The position numbers and the translations under genes are program-made. From an uncultured Dehalococcoidia bacterium (GTDB lineage: Bacteria; Chloroflexota; Dehalococcoidia; Lucifugimonadales; CAJWER01): 64,000 bases of DNA. Location: assembly GCA_958296115.1 (NCBI GenBank), contig OY282442.1, positions 62,001 to 126,000 on the forward strand, given 5' to 3'. Position 1 is the stretch's first letter, and each line of letters begins with the position of its first letter. Below the pieces are notes generated by a model. The model saw only the letters and a list, made by a program, of their open reading frames with translations. It did no database searches and was not told the DNA's origin. Positions 8,844-18,086 of the stretch are shown here, one piece after another.

Positions 8844-9836
8844 ATGAACCTGGCGGCTGTTCGGGAGATGAACGAAGAGGTCGAACGGGAGGCGGTGTTC
8901 CTCCAAGGCTTGATGGTCGAGATCCGAAAGGTGATAGTTGGCCAGGACGTGTTGGTCGACCGCGCGCTGGTCGCGCTGATGGCGAATGGGCACATCCTGT
9001 TGGAGGGTGTGCCTGGCTTGGCCAAGACGCTGCTGGTCAAGACGGTCTCGGAGGCGATAGACGCAGAGTTTTCGCGGGTGCAGTTCACGCCGGACCTGCT
9101 GCCTGCGGACCTGATAGGAACGCAGGTGTACAATCCGGGGACGAGCGAATTCAGCGTACACAAGGGGCCGCTGTTCGCCAACCTGGTATTGGCGGACGAG
9201 ATCAACCGCGCTCCCGCAAAGGTTCAGAGCGCCCTGCTGGAGGCCATGCAGGAGCGGCAGGTTACCATCGGGGGGACGATGTTCAGGCTGGACGAGCCGT
9301 TCCTGGTGCTGGCAACACAGAACCCCATCGAGCAGGAGGGCACATATCCGCTGCCAGAGGCGCAGGTGGACCGTTTCATGCTCAAGGTACTGGTGGACTA
9401 TCCGACGCGGGAGGAGGAGCGGAGCATAGTGGACCGCGTGACAGGCGGCGACCCGGTGTCTGTGTGTGCGGCGGTGTCGCCTGGGGACATCCTGAGGGCG
9501 CGGGAGATAGTGCGCCGCATATACGTCGACGACAAGATCAAGGAGTACGCGCTCGACCTCGTGGCCGCGACGCGCGACCCTTCGGGGATTGGGCTGGACG
9601 ACATGGAGCAGCTGATTTCGTACGGGGCGTCGCCGCGGGCGAGCATCTTCCTGATAGAAGCGGCGCGGGCGCACGCCTTCATCAAGGGGCGGGGATACGT
9701 TACGCCGGAGGATATAAAGCAGCTTGCGCCGGACATCCTGCGGCACCGGGTCATCACAACCTACGAGGCGGAGGCGGAGGATATCACGAGCGACGACATC
9801 GCGCGGCGGATTTTGGATCACGTCGAAGTTCCATGA
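8844..9836 (+). CDS. MoxR family AAA+ ATPase
   Basis: MoxR ATPases act as chaperone-like factors that, together with von Willebrand A (VWA) proteins, mature or insert metal or cofactors in partner complexes. The 330-aa protein has Walker A GVPGLAKT (residues 55-62), Walker B LVLADEI (114-120), followed by NRAPAKVQSALLEAM, sensor 1 ATQNPIEQEGTYPLPEAQ and the C-terminal lid domain. ATG at 8844 has GGAG 8 bp upstream. It heads a run of eight same-strand genes with gaps of 8 bp or less or short overlaps (8844-17231), the classical MoxR-DUF58-Bat arrangement. No residue needed for ATP hydrolysis appears to be missing. Confidence 0.95.
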   Translation: MNLAAVREMNEEVEREAVFLQGLMVEIRKVIVGQDVLVDRALVALMANGHILLEGVPGLAKTLLVKTVSEAIDAEFSRVQFTPDLLPADLIGTQVYNPGTSEFSVHKGPLFANLVLADEINRAPAKVQSALLEAMQERQVTIGGTMFRLDEPFLVLATQNPIEQEGTYPLPEAQVDRFMLKVLVDYPTREEERSIVDRVTGGDPVSVCAAVSPGDILRAREIVRRIYVDDKIKEYALDLVAATRDPSGIGLDDMEQLISYGASPRASIFLIEAARAHAFIKGRGYVTPEDIKQLAPDILRHRVITTYEAEAEDITSDDIARRILDHVEVP

Positions 9837-9837
9837 A

Positions 9838-10725
9838 ATGCTGACACCCGAGCTGCTTCGCAAGATACGACAGATAGAGATCAGCACCCGCCATCTGGTC
9901 CAGGACAGCTTCGCGGGGGACTACCACTCGGTCTTCAAGGGCCAGGGGATGGAGTTCGACGAGGTGCGGCTCTATTCGCCGGGGGACGAGGTCCGCAGGA
10001 TAGATTGGAACGTCACGGCGCGGATGGGCGTGCCCTACGTGCGGCGCTACCACGAGGAGCGGGAGCTGACGGTGATGCTGGTGGTGGACGCCAGCGGCTC
10101 CGGCGACTTCGGCTCGGCGCGCCGGTTCAAGCGAGACCTTGCAGCCGAGCTCGCGGCTGTGCTGTCCTTTGCAGCGACTACGAACAATGACAAGGTCGGG
10201 CTGCTGATATTCACGGACAGGGTGGAGCTGCTGATACCGCCGCGCAAGGGGCGCAGACACGTCCTGCGCCTGATCCGCGATATGCTGGTCTTCCGTCCCC
10301 AGGGCCGGGGCACGGACATACGCATGGCGCTGGACACCATCAACCTCGTGCTCAAGCGCAAGGGCATCGTCTTCCTGGTGTCGGACTTCCTGCTGGATAC
10401 GGAGAGCTACCGGCGGTCGCTGGCGGCTACCAACCAGCGTCACGACGTCATCGCGGTGGACCTGGGGGACCCGCTGGAGCGCAGCATTCCCAAGGTGGGG
10501 CTGGTGGCGCTCGAAGATGCCGAGAGTGGCGTACTGAGGTGGGTTGATACGAGTTGGGCGCGCTGGCGCAGGGCGTTCGCAGGCCGCGTGGGAGACCACG
10601 CGACGGCGAAGAAGCAGATGTTCTCGTCGTTGAGCGTGGACCGGATACAGGTAACGACGGACAAGGACTACGTATCGAGCCTGAACGCCTTCTTCAAGGC
10701 GAGGGCGCGCAGGCTGGCGAGGTAG
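9838..10725 (+). CDS. DUF58 domain protein (VWA-like)
   Basis: The 295-residue product begins MLTPELLRKIRQIEI and contains the DUF58 core EVRRIDWNVTARMG near residues 51-64, then a VWA-like fold starting LVVDASGSG, which retains a DxSxS-type metal site. It has no obvious signal peptide or membrane helix, so it is likely cytosolic and recruited to the membrane complex. DUF58 proteins are the standard second gene of MoxR operons and are thought to be adaptor or substrate proteins of the ATPase. ATG at 9838 lies 1 bp after the MoxR stop, so the two are translationally coupled; a longer reading from 9724 inside moxR is unlikely. Confidence 0.92.
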   Translation: MLTPELLRKIRQIEISTRHLVQDSFAGDYHSVFKGQGMEFDEVRLYSPGDEVRRIDWNVTARMGVPYVRRYHEERELTVMLVVDASGSGDFGSARRFKRDLAAELAAVLSFAATTNNDKVGLLIFTDRVELLIPPRKGRRHVLRLIRDMLVFRPQGRGTDIRMALDTINLVLKRKGIVFLVSDFLLDTESYRRSLAATNQRHDVIAVDLGDPLERSIPKVGLVALEDAESGVLRWVDTSWARWRRAFAGRVGDHATAKKQMFSSLSVDRIQVTTDKDYVSSLNAFFKARARRLAR

Positions 10726-10727
10726 GC

Positions 10728-11774
10728 GTGAAGATGGGAACGAGGCGTTCGCTGGGCTTGGCGGCGGCGTTGGCGGCTATGGTTGCCGCCGCGTGGTGGG
10801 CGCAGCCCGGCCCCGCCTACGCGCAGAGTGAGTGCGAGGCGGGCAATACGTGCATCAGCGCGTCCATGGACTGGGAGGGGCGCTCGGAGGGCATGGCGCT
10901 CACGGTAGGGCATCCGGTGACAATTACGATAGAGGCGACGCACCCGCCCACGAGCCGGGTCATATTTCCAAGCCCCGACGTGCAGTGGGACGATGTGTTC
11001 GAGGTAAAGTCCCGATCACCGGCGAGCAGGGTGGAGGAGGACGACAGAATCATCGAGAGGCAATCTATCGAGGTTGCGCTGTTCGCTCCCGGCGAGCACG
11101 AGACGCCGCCGCTGGTCGTCGCCATCATCGATTCGGAGGGGAAGATACTGGATCAACCCGTGCCGCCCATCACGCTGAATGTCGCTTCCGTGCTGGCCGC
11201 GGACGACGAGGAGTTGAAGGACATACGCCCGCAGGCGGACCTGTCCGTGCCTCCGATATGGCCTGTGGCCGCCGGGACCGGAGCTGCCGTTCTCTTGGTA
11301 GGCGCGGGCCTGTACCTGCTCGTCATGCTCCTGACAGGCGCTGGGCTGACCGCGCTGTGGAAGCGTGGACGGCCGGCGGCCGCCGTCAGCGCGTACAGGC
11401 TGGCTCTGAACGAGCTCGACCGCATAGAGGGCTTGGAGCTGCCTGCGGCCGGACGGTTCAAGGAGCACTACACGCTGGTCGCGGACGCGCTGCGGCGGTA
11501 CCTGGAGGGCGAGTACGGCATACCCGCAATGGACCGCACGACCTCCGAGATCAAGAAGGAGCTGATCGGGACGCGCATTGCCAAGGATGGAGCCGAGGAT
11601 ACTTGGTGGCTGCTGCTGGACTGCGACATAGTGAAGTTCACCAGGATGGAGCCGGACATCGGGGAGGCGCGCCGATTGGTGGACAACACGCGGGACTTGC
11701 TGCATCGGCTGCACGCGGTCGAGGCTCCTCATGGCGAAGAGAGCGCCGCTGAGCTTGCGGAGGCTGGCGCATGA
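10728..11774 (+). CDS. Membrane protein with BatD-like domain and DUF4381-like C-terminus
   Basis: The product has an Ala-rich signal peptide ending near QPGPAYAQ, a predicted extracytoplasmic beta-rich domain (about residues 35-170), a membrane helix (WPVAAGTGAAVLLVGAGLYLLVML split by charged flanks) and a cytosolic C-terminal domain. The C-terminal part (RFKEHYTLVADALRRYLEGE followed by GIPAMDRTTSEI) resembles DUF4381 proteins, which sit between DUF58 and BatA in many such operons; the N-terminal domain resembles part of BatD. GTG at 10728 is favoured because GAGG lies 5 bp upstream, with ATG 10734 as an alternative. The gene ends in a 4-bp overlap with batA, consistent with coupled translation. 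The exact role in the Bat complex is unknown. Confidence 0.78.
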   Translation: MKMGTRRSLGLAAALAAMVAAAWWAQPGPAYAQSECEAGNTCISASMDWEGRSEGMALTVGHPVTITIEATHPPTSRVIFPSPDVQWDDVFEVKSRSPASRVEEDDRIIERQSIEVALFAPGEHETPPLVVAIIDSEGKILDQPVPPITLNVASVLAADDEELKDIRPQADLSVPPIWPVAAGTGAAVLLVGAGLYLLVMLLTGAGLTALWKRGRPAAAVSAYRLALNELDRIEGLELPAAGRFKEHYTLVADALRRYLEGEYGIPAMDRTTSEIKKELIGTRIAKDGAEDTWWLLLDCDIVKFTRMEPDIGEARRLVDNTRDLLHRLHAVEAPHGEESAAELAEAGA

Positions 11775-12775
11775 GCTTCCAGTTTGCGACTCCCTGGGCG
11801 CTGGCGCTGCTGGCAGTGGCTCCGCTGCTGGCAGTCCTGCCGTGGCTGCCGCTGCGAATTGGCCGTACCGCGGGAATGCGCTACGCGGATACGGGCTTGG
11901 CTTTCGATGGAGCTCGGTCTTGGCGCGCGACCCTCAGGCCGGCGCTCACCGCGGCGCGTCTGCTTGCGATTGCGCTGGTTATCGTCGCCCTGGCGAGGCC
12001 GCAGGCGTCCGAGGCGCGCGAGATAGTGCAGGGCGAGGGCGTGGACATCGCCCTGGCGCTGGACATATCGGGGAGCATGGCGTCGCTGGATTTCGAGCCG
12101 CAGAACCGGCTGGAGGCTGCCAAGGCGGTGATTGGGGAGTTCATCGAGGAGCGCCCATACGACCGGCTGGGGCTCGTCGTGTTCGCCAGCGATTCCTTCA
12201 TACAGAGCCCGCCGACCGTCGACCACGAGGCGCTGAAGACGCTGCTGGACGAAGTCAGGCTGGCGACGGACCTTCGGATAAACGACGGCACAGCTATCGG
12301 GCAGGGGCTGGCCAGCGCCGCGAACATGCTCAAGGATTCCGAGGCGAAGAGCAAGGTCGTAGTCCTGCTGACAGACGGGGCAAACAACGCCGGGAACATC
12401 GACCCCGCCACCGCCGCGCTTGCGGTCAAGGCGCTTGAGATCAAGGTCTATACCGTCGGAGCGGGCCGGACCGGGCTGGTGTCGGTGCCCCAGCGGACAC
12501 GCTTCGGGGTTCGCACCGTGCGCCAGCAGAGCGACCTGGACGAGGAGACCCTGCAGGAAATCGCGGACACGACCAACGGCAAGTACTTCCGCGCCGAGGA
12601 CTCGGAAGGGCTGAAGCAGGTCTACGAGGAGATCAACTCGCTGGAAAAGTCCCAGATAGAGGTGAGCCAGTACATCAAGTACCAAGAGCTGGCCGGCTGG
12701 TTCCTTGGCCCCGCCATACTGCTGATGCTGTTGGAAGTGATTGGGCGCAATACCATATTCCGACGGATACCGTAG
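11771..12775 (+). CDS. batA: BatA-like VWA domain membrane protein
   Basis: The 334-aa protein has two N-terminal membrane helices (about 8-27 and 62-76), a periplasmic or extracytoplasmic VWA domain with an intact MIDAS site DISGSM (98-103) plus later TDGANNAG, and a C-terminal helix (WFLGPAILLMLLEVIG). This is the usual Aerotolerance-type BatA arrangement, with the sequence LARPQ just before the VWA domain. VWA proteins of this type bind Mg2+ and act as interaction hubs with the MoxR ATPase. It overlaps the upstream gene by 4 bp (ATGA) and batB follows after 4 bp. The aerotolerance phenotype known from Bacteroides cannot be assumed for this organism. Confidence 0.9.
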   Translation: MSFQFATPWALALLAVAPLLAVLPWLPLRIGRTAGMRYADTGLAFDGARSWRATLRPALTAARLLAIALVIVALARPQASEAREIVQGEGVDIALALDISGSMASLDFEPQNRLEAAKAVIGEFIEERPYDRLGLVVFASDSFIQSPPTVDHEALKTLLDEVRLATDLRINDGTAIGQGLASAANMLKDSEAKSKVVVLLTDGANNAGNIDPATAALAVKALEIKVYTVGAGRTGLVSVPQRTRFGVRTVRQQSDLDEETLQEIADTTNGKYFRAEDSEGLKQVYEEINSLEKSQIEVSQYIKYQELAGWFLGPAILLMLLEVIGRNTIFRRIP

Positions 12776-12779
12776 AGCC

Positions 12780-13808
12780 ATGACGTTCGCCAACACAGAC
12801 TACCTGTACCTGCTCGCCGTCATCCCCGCGATGGCGCTGTTCGGGGCGTGGATGATTCTGCGCCGACGGGCGGCGGTTTCGCGGCTTGGCGATCCGGACC
12901 TGATAGCCAGGCTGAGCGCGGGCGTGGACTGGCGGAGCAGGCGCGCCAGAAATGCGCTATGGATCATCGCGCTGGCGCTGGCGGCTGTCGCCTTCGCCCG
13001 GCCGCAGTGGGGCAGCGAGATCCAGGTCCTCGAGCGGCAGGGGGTGCAGCTGGTCATCGCCTTGGACATATCGCAGAGTATGCTCGCCGAGGACGTCAAG
13101 CCCAGCCGATTGGAGCGCGCCAAGCTGGAGGTCAACAGCCTGCTGGAGCGTCTCGACGGCGACGAAGTGGGGCTGGTCCTGTTCTCGGGAGCGGCGTTCC
13201 TGCAATTCCCTCTCACGTTCGACTATGCGGCGGCCAGGACGTACATAGACAACGCGCGGCCCGGTCTCATATCTCTGCCTGGCACGGCCATTGGGGAGGC
13301 TATCGAGAGCGCGATGCCTGCTTTCGACGAGACGCGGCCGGGCCAGAAGGTCATCATAATCATGACCGACGGCGAGAACCACGAGGGGGACCCGATGGCG
13401 GCGGTCGAGGAGGCTCGGCGCGAGGGCGCGGTCATATACACGGTGGGGTTCGGGTCCGGAGCGGGGGAGCCCATTCCAGCCATGGACTCGTGGGGAAGGC
13501 AGGAAGGCTATAAGCGTGACCGCGCGGGGAACGTTGCCATATCGAGGCTGGACGAGGCGACGCTGCGCGAGATAGCGGGAGCCGGCGGCGGCAGGTACTA
13601 TAGGGCGGCGGCTTCCGGCGCGATGCAGGCCCTCGCGGCGGAGCTGGACGCGCTGCAACAGGAGAGCGTCGAGGCGGAGTTCGAGACGCGCAACATCGAG
13701 CGGTTCCAGGTGTTCCTGGCGCTGGCGGCGCTGCTCCTGATAGCGATCGAGCTGCTGCCTGACCGCGTGGGGCCATGGCTGGCGCGGCGGCGCAAGGAGG
13801 CGGCGTGA
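12780..13808 (+). CDS. batB: BatB-like VWA domain membrane protein
   Basis: This 342-aa paralogue of BatA has N-terminal helices (LYLLAVIPAMALFGAWMIL and WIIALALAAVAFA), a VWA domain with DISQS at 96-100 and TDGENHEG further on, and a C-terminal helix (VFLALAALLLIAIELL). The MIDAS motif is DxSxS, so metal binding should be kept even though the usual Gly is Gln; this is common in BatB. ATG at 12780 lies 4 bp after batA. The stop overlaps the ATG of batC (TGATG), which supports translational coupling. Confidence 0.9.
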   Translation: MTFANTDYLYLLAVIPAMALFGAWMILRRRAAVSRLGDPDLIARLSAGVDWRSRRARNALWIIALALAAVAFARPQWGSEIQVLERQGVQLVIALDISQSMLAEDVKPSRLERAKLEVNSLLERLDGDEVGLVLFSGAAFLQFPLTFDYAAARTYIDNARPGLISLPGTAIGEAIESAMPAFDETRPGQKVIIIMTDGENHEGDPMAAVEEARREGAVIYTVGFGSGAGEPIPAMDSWGRQEGYKRDRAGNVAISRLDEATLREIAGAGGGRYYRAAASGAMQALAAELDALQQESVEAEFETRNIERFQVFLALAALLLIAIELLPDRVGPWLARRRKEAA

Positions 13809-14668
13809 TGCAGAATGGCTCCAAAGCTGCGGCGATGGCCGGGCGAGTTCCAAGCGCTCCCCTAATGCGCCGGGGTTGGACGGACAGGGCGGCGTTCGTC
13901 TGGCTGGCCGCGCTTATGGCCGTTGCGGTCGTGGTGGCCGGGTGCGTCAGCGGACGCTCCGAGGCGCTGGCGAACAACAGGGGGAACGAATCCTTCGAGA
14001 GTGAGAACTTCGACCAGGCGATTGCGGAGTACGAGTCCGTCCAAGAGGACGCTCCGGACCAGGCCGAGCCGTTCTACAATGCCGCCAACGCCCAGTACCG
14101 CAAGGGGGATTACGAGGCGTCGCACGAGGAGATGCAGTCCGCGCTGCTGAACGCCGACGAAGACCTCACCTCGAAAGCCCGGTTCAACCAGGGCAACACC
14201 TACTACCAAGTGGAAGAGTACGAGGACGCGCTGGAGTCGTACAGGGAGGTCCTGAGGAATAACCCGGACGACGCGGACGCCAAGCACAACCTGGAGCTGG
14301 TCTTGCGGAAGATCGAGGAAGAGCGGCGGCAAGAGCAACAGCAGGAACAACAGCAGCAGCAGCAACAAGGACAGCAAGAGCAGCCCGGACCCCAGGACCA
14401 GCCCAACGACGAGGGAGAAGGCGAGCGGGAGACTCCGGAAAGCGAGCGGGAGGGCATGGGAGAGGACCCCGAAGGGGAACAGCAGGGCGACGGCTCGGAG
14501 CAGGAGAATGAGCGGCAAGAGCGGCCGGGCCCCAACCCGCAGCCGCAGCTGACGCCTGGGCAGGCGCGTCAGCTCCTGGATTCGGTGGGGCAGAACACGG
14601 AATCGCTGCAGAGCTACCTGCAGCGACAATTCATGGCGCCGGGGCGGATACCGGAGCGGGACTGGTAG
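13808..14668 (+). CDS. batC: BatC-like TPR lipoprotein
   Basis: The protein begins with a basic segment and a hydrophobic helix ending VVVAGC, a good lipobox, so it is probably a lipoprotein. Three TPR-like repeats follow (for example NRGNESFESENFDQAIAEYE and FNQGNTYYQVEEYEDALESY), then a Gln-rich stretch starting near EERRQEQQQEQQ and a long Glu/Gln/Pro/Gly low-complexity segment, ending in a short folded-looking tail (LTPGQARQLLDSV). This TPR plus low-complexity layout is typical of BatC. ATG at 13808 overlaps the batB stop; the longer upstream in-frame start within batB is unlikely. The Gln run (CAG/CAA tract around 14330-14375) is prone to length change. Confidence 0.84.
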   Translation: MQNGSKAAAMAGRVPSAPLMRRGWTDRAAFVWLAALMAVAVVVAGCVSGRSEALANNRGNESFESENFDQAIAEYESVQEDAPDQAEPFYNAANAQYRKGDYEASHEEMQSALLNADEDLTSKARFNQGNTYYQVEEYEDALESYREVLRNNPDDADAKHNLELVLRKIEEERRQEQQQEQQQQQQQGQQEQPGPQDQPNDEGEGERETPESEREGMGEDPEGEQQGDGSEQENERQERPGPNPQPQLTPGQARQLLDSVGQNTESLQSYLQRQFMAPGRIPERDW

Positions 14669-14676
14669 GGGGAAGG

Positions 14677-16428
14677 ATGGGAGCGCTCTCCAGGCTCTCG
14701 ATTCTCTTGGCGGCGGCGCTGCTGGTTTGGGCGGCGGTTGCGTGGCCGGCCGCGGCGCAGGAGCCGCCCATAACGGCCGAGGTCAACTACAGCCGGCTGT
14801 CCATAGACGAGGTGCTGACTCTGACGGTCACGGTGGTTGGCGGGGTCAACCTGCCGGATCCGGAGTTGCCTGCGATGGACTGGGCCGAGGTGGTCAGCCG
14901 GAGCCCGGCGGCGCAGATCACCATCAGGAACAACGTCATCTCCTCGAGGGAGGTGAACCATTACAGGCTCCGGCCCACGCGCGTCGGGAAGCACACGATA
15001 GGGCCCATCTCGGCGGTCATCGGCGGCCAAGTCTATGAGACGACTCCCATCGAGGTGGAGATTACGCAGGCTGGGCCGTCCCGGCAGAGCCTGCGTCCTA
15101 CACCCAGCCCCATGGGGTTCCCCACGTGGCCGAGCGGCGGCGACCAAGCGGCGTTTGTAGTGGAGGCAGCGGTGGACGATGACACGCCATACCTGGGCGA
15201 GCAGGTTACCTACACGGTCCGTTTCCGCAGCGCCGAGGTAATACCATCCCGCCCTTCCTACATTCGTCCGGAGTTCACGGGCTTCTGGCATCGTCAGCAT
15301 TCGGTTCAGCGAGAATACCGCGAGACCATCTCGGAGCGGCGCTACCGGGTGGCGGAGGTAGATACCCTGCTATTCCCTGCCGTTACGGGCGCTGTAACGA
15401 TAGATCCGGCGTCCATCTTCGTGCCTGGCCGCGAGTTGTCCTCCAACACGATAGACCTGGAGGTGAAACCGCTGCCTGGCGGCGCCCCGGATGGGTTCGA
15501 CGGCGCGGTTGGCGACTACAGCATTGCCGCGAGGGTGAGCGGCGGCGGTTGGCGTCTCGGCGGCGACGACGGTAGAGAGGGCAGGGTGGACGAGCCGCTG
15601 ACCCTGGTCTTGATAATCGCGGGCAGAGGCAACGTGGAGACCCTGCCTGATCCGGAGTTCCCGGAGATGCCCGGCTGGAGGTCGTTCGACGGCGATTCGC
15701 AGGTCAACACGCAGATTACGGACGGGGAGCTGTTGGGCAGCCGTGTAGTCGAGCGCGTGTACATCCCGACAGCCCCGGGGCAGTTCACGATACCGGCGAT
15801 TCCGTACACCTTCTTCGAGCCGGAGGCCGGGGAGTACAGGACCGAGCTGACAGAGCCAATTTCGCTCACCGTCACCGGGACGGCGTCCCAGCAGCTCGAC
15901 CCGCTCCAGCTTTCTGACCGGGATGCGGCCGCGCGCGTGGACGCGGACATTGGGCGCATCAAGCCCGCGCCGGATGAGCTCAGGGCAAGCGGTACGCCCC
16001 TCACGGACAGCGCGGCCTTTCGGCTGGGGTGGGTCCTGCCGCTTCTGGCGCTCGCAATTGGCGGCGGGCTGAAGCTGCATCTGGACCGGCGAGGGCGCGA
16101 CCCCGCCGAGGCGAGGCGCCGGGCAGCCTACCCCACCGCCATGGATTCGCTCTCGAGAGCGGGGGGCGACGACGTGGGCGCGATACTCACGTCGTACTTG
16201 GGGGACGTCCTGGACCAGCCCGTATCGGGCATGATCCATGCCGCCCTCGGTGAGCTGCTGGCGGAGCGCGGAGCCGACGATGCGCTTGTCGAGCGGACGC
16301 TGGACGCGCTGGCGGCGGCCGAGGGGGCGAGGTTCGCGCCGGGCGCTTTCGGAGGGCCGGCTGCGGGCGACGCGCTCGACGCAACCCGGCGCCTCGTGGA
16401 AGACCTGGAGATGGAGATCAACTCGTGA
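14677..16428 (+). CDS. batD: BatD-like (BatD/DUF11-type) oxygen-tolerance protein
   Basis: The 583-residue protein has a signal peptide (about residues 1-27, ending AAAQ), a first beta-sandwich with SIDEVLTLTVTVVGGVNLPD, a second with DDTPYLGEQVTYTVRF and then a third (EPLTLVLIIAGRGNVETLPDP), the repeating pattern of BatD. A single membrane helix (LGWVLPLLALAIGGGLKL) near residue 455 precedes a cytosolic tail of about 120 residues. BatD is thought to scaffold the extracytoplasmic side of the Bat complex. The stop overlaps the GTG start of the next gene (GTGA). Confidence 0.88.
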   Translation: MGALSRLSILLAAALLVWAAVAWPAAAQEPPITAEVNYSRLSIDEVLTLTVTVVGGVNLPDPELPAMDWAEVVSRSPAAQITIRNNVISSREVNHYRLRPTRVGKHTIGPISAVIGGQVYETTPIEVEITQAGPSRQSLRPTPSPMGFPTWPSGGDQAAFVVEAAVDDDTPYLGEQVTYTVRFRSAEVIPSRPSYIRPEFTGFWHRQHSVQREYRETISERRYRVAEVDTLLFPAVTGAVTIDPASIFVPGRELSSNTIDLEVKPLPGGAPDGFDGAVGDYSIAARVSGGGWRLGGDDGREGRVDEPLTLVLIIAGRGNVETLPDPEFPEMPGWRSFDGDSQVNTQITDGELLGSRVVERVYIPTAPGQFTIPAIPYTFFEPEAGEYRTELTEPISLTVTGTASQQLDPLQLSDRDAAARVDADIGRIKPAPDELRASGTPLTDSAAFRLGWVLPLLALAIGGGLKLHLDRRGRDPAEARRRAAYPTAMDSLSRAGGDDVGAILTSYLGDVLDQPVSGMIHAALGELLAERGADDALVERTLDALAAAEGARFAPGAFGGPAAGDALDATRRLVEDLEMEINS

Positions 16429-17231
16429 GCAGGCGGGCCGCGCGCGCAGCCGCGCTCCTCCTGGCCGCGGCGCTGGCGGCGCTTCCGTTCGCGGCCGCCG
16501 CTGACGGCGAGAGCGACCGCGAGGCGATGGCCGCGACGAACGCGCTCTACGAGGACGGCAAATACGCGCAGGCGGCACGCTCGTACCAGCAACTCGTGGA
16601 CAGGGGTTACGAGGACGCCGCGCTGTACTACAATCTGGGCAACGCCTACTTCAAGGACGGCGACCTTGGCCGCGCCATACTCAATTATCTGCGGGCGGAG
16701 CGCATCGCGCCGCGAGACGCTGACGTGAGAGCAAACCTGGAGTTCGCGCGGCTCCAGCGGGTTGACGAGCTCGATTCGCAGGGGGCGTCCCTGGCTGGCG
16801 CGACGGCGTCCGCCCTGTCCAAGTTCACGACGGTCGAGCTCGGCGTGTCGGCGCTGGTTCTCTGGATCCTGGCCGCGGCGGGAGGCCTAGCGATAATGTT
16901 CGGCAGGCCCGCCTGGAGGTCGTGGACTCGGCCTGCGGCCATGACGGCGGCGGTCCTGCTGGCGCTGGGCTTGGCCGCGTTCGGGGGAAGGCTCTACGTA
17001 GACTACGGCAGCGACGCAGCCGTAATCGTGGCGGAGGAAGTGGAAGTGGCGAGCGGACCCGGCGCCCAGTACGCCGCGGAGTTCACGCTGTACGCGGGGG
17101 CCGAGACGGAGTTGATGGAGAAGCGCGGCAGCTGGGCAAAGATCGCGCTGCCGGGCAGGGGCATGCATGGCTGGGTCCCGATTGCCGCAATGGAGGAGGT
17201 GGATCTGCCGCCGCATGAGCCCGGCGCGTAG
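16425..17231 (+). CDS. batE: BatE-like protein: signal peptide, TPR repeats, membrane helices, SH3-like domain
   Basis: The product has an N-terminal signal sequence (residues 1-26), two TPR-type repeats (ALYEDGKYAQAARSYQQL and ALYYNLGNAYFKDGDLGRAI), two membrane helices (about 130-153 and 164-186), and a C-terminal bacterial SH3-like domain (VASGPGAQYAAEF to KIALPGRGMHGWVP). This is the standard BatE design; the SH3 domain may contact cell-wall or envelope ligands. GTG at 16425 overlaps the batD stop by 4 bp. It is the last gene of the MoxR-Bat operon; the next gene is 137 bp away and has its own promoter-like sequence. Confidence 0.87.
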   Translation: MSRRAARAAALLLAAALAALPFAAAADGESDREAMAATNALYEDGKYAQAARSYQQLVDRGYEDAALYYNLGNAYFKDGDLGRAILNYLRAERIAPRDADVRANLEFARLQRVDELDSQGASLAGATASALSKFTTVELGVSALVLWILAAAGGLAIMFGRPAWRSWTRPAAMTAAVLLALGLAAFGGRLYVDYGSDAAVIVAEEVEVASGPGAQYAAEFTLYAGAETELMEKRGSWAKIALPGRGMHGWVPIAAMEEVDLPPHEPGA

Positions 17232-17288
17232 CGCCCGATAGACCCGCCAAACTGGAACAGGCTCTGTACATTCGGCATATTCGGCGCG

Positions 17289-17317
17289 TTGCGGTTTGGC
17301 GCGTCTTGTGCTAGATT
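17289..17317 (+). promoter_or_regulatory. Candidate promoter upstream of the 17.4-kb lipoprotein
   Basis: TTGCGG (17289-17294) and TAGATT (17312-17317) are separated by exactly 17 bp. They lie 52 bp before the lipoprotein start and just after the Bat operon. Neither box is perfect. Confidence 0.4.
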
Positions 17318-17368
17318 CCCTTGCAGACTCACGAACCACTATCTGGCGATGGGAATGTGGAGATAGCG

Positions 17369-18022
17369 ATGCGAAAACTCTTCATGGCCGCGGCGGGGCT
17401 CGTGGCGGTCTTGGCCGTGGCCGCGTGCGGCGGAAGCGACGATTCGGGACCCGACTTCGATTCGGGCGTGCCCGGAGGCACCTCGGGATTCACCGAAGTC
17501 GCCCCGGAGCAGGCCGCGCTTGGCACCCAGGCCGCCAGCGGCGAATCCCTCACCCTGGACGCCGGCCTTATGCAGGGACCCATCGGGGAGCCTCCCCTGG
17601 ATGGCGACGTAGTGTTGACCTTCACGACCATCGACAGGTTCGAATCCGTCAGCAATGCCGGCCGGGCCCTCGGCGGCGGCTCTTCAGCCGCCTTCTTCGA
17701 ACCCCGCGAGGGCGAATACCTCGTCGTCTATTACACCGTCAAGAACGATACCCCAGGCGGCCTTCAGCCCAGCACACACATCAACGGGAGCTTCCATCTG
17801 GTAGATGACCAAGGGCGCGTATGGAGTCCCGCTAACTACTACTCGCACGGCTTCGAGGTCCCATACGCCGCCGGCATCGACACCGGCATCGAGGACACCC
17901 GGAAGTTCGTAGAGCCGGGCGATACCGTGGAGACGGCCATAGGATTCGACGTGCCCAAGGACCTCAACGTGGTCAAGCTCCGCTCGGAGCTCCTGGACCT
18001 CGAAGTATCGCTCGGAGGTTAG
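17369..18022 (+). CDS. DUF4352-like lipoprotein
   Basis: The 217-residue protein starts MRKLFMAAAGLVAVLAVAAC, a textbook lipoprotein signal with the lipid-modified Cys at residue 20, followed by a Gly/Ser/Asp linker. The rest looks like a DUF4352-type immunoglobulin-like domain: EYLVVYYTVKNDTPGG, then FHLVDDQGRVWSP and a late PGDTVETAIGFDVP. Such domains are usually surface-exposed and of unknown function. ATG at 17369 is chosen over an upstream in-frame start because it begins the signal peptide and has a GGAG about 8 bp upstream. It precedes oppD by 64 bp but does not look like a peptide-binding protein. Confidence 0.75.
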   Translation: MRKLFMAAAGLVAVLAVAACGGSDDSGPDFDSGVPGGTSGFTEVAPEQAALGTQAASGESLTLDAGLMQGPIGEPPLDGDVVLTFTTIDRFESVSNAGRALGGGSSAAFFEPREGEYLVVYYTVKNDTPGGLQPSTHINGSFHLVDDQGRVWSPANYYSHGFEVPYAAGIDTGIEDTRKFVEPGDTVETAIGFDVPKDLNVVKLRSELLDLEVSLGG

Positions 18023-18086
18023 CCCCGTCCTGAATCTTTCGAGACCAGGGACATCGCAGGTCCATACACAGGGAGGATTTTCATAA

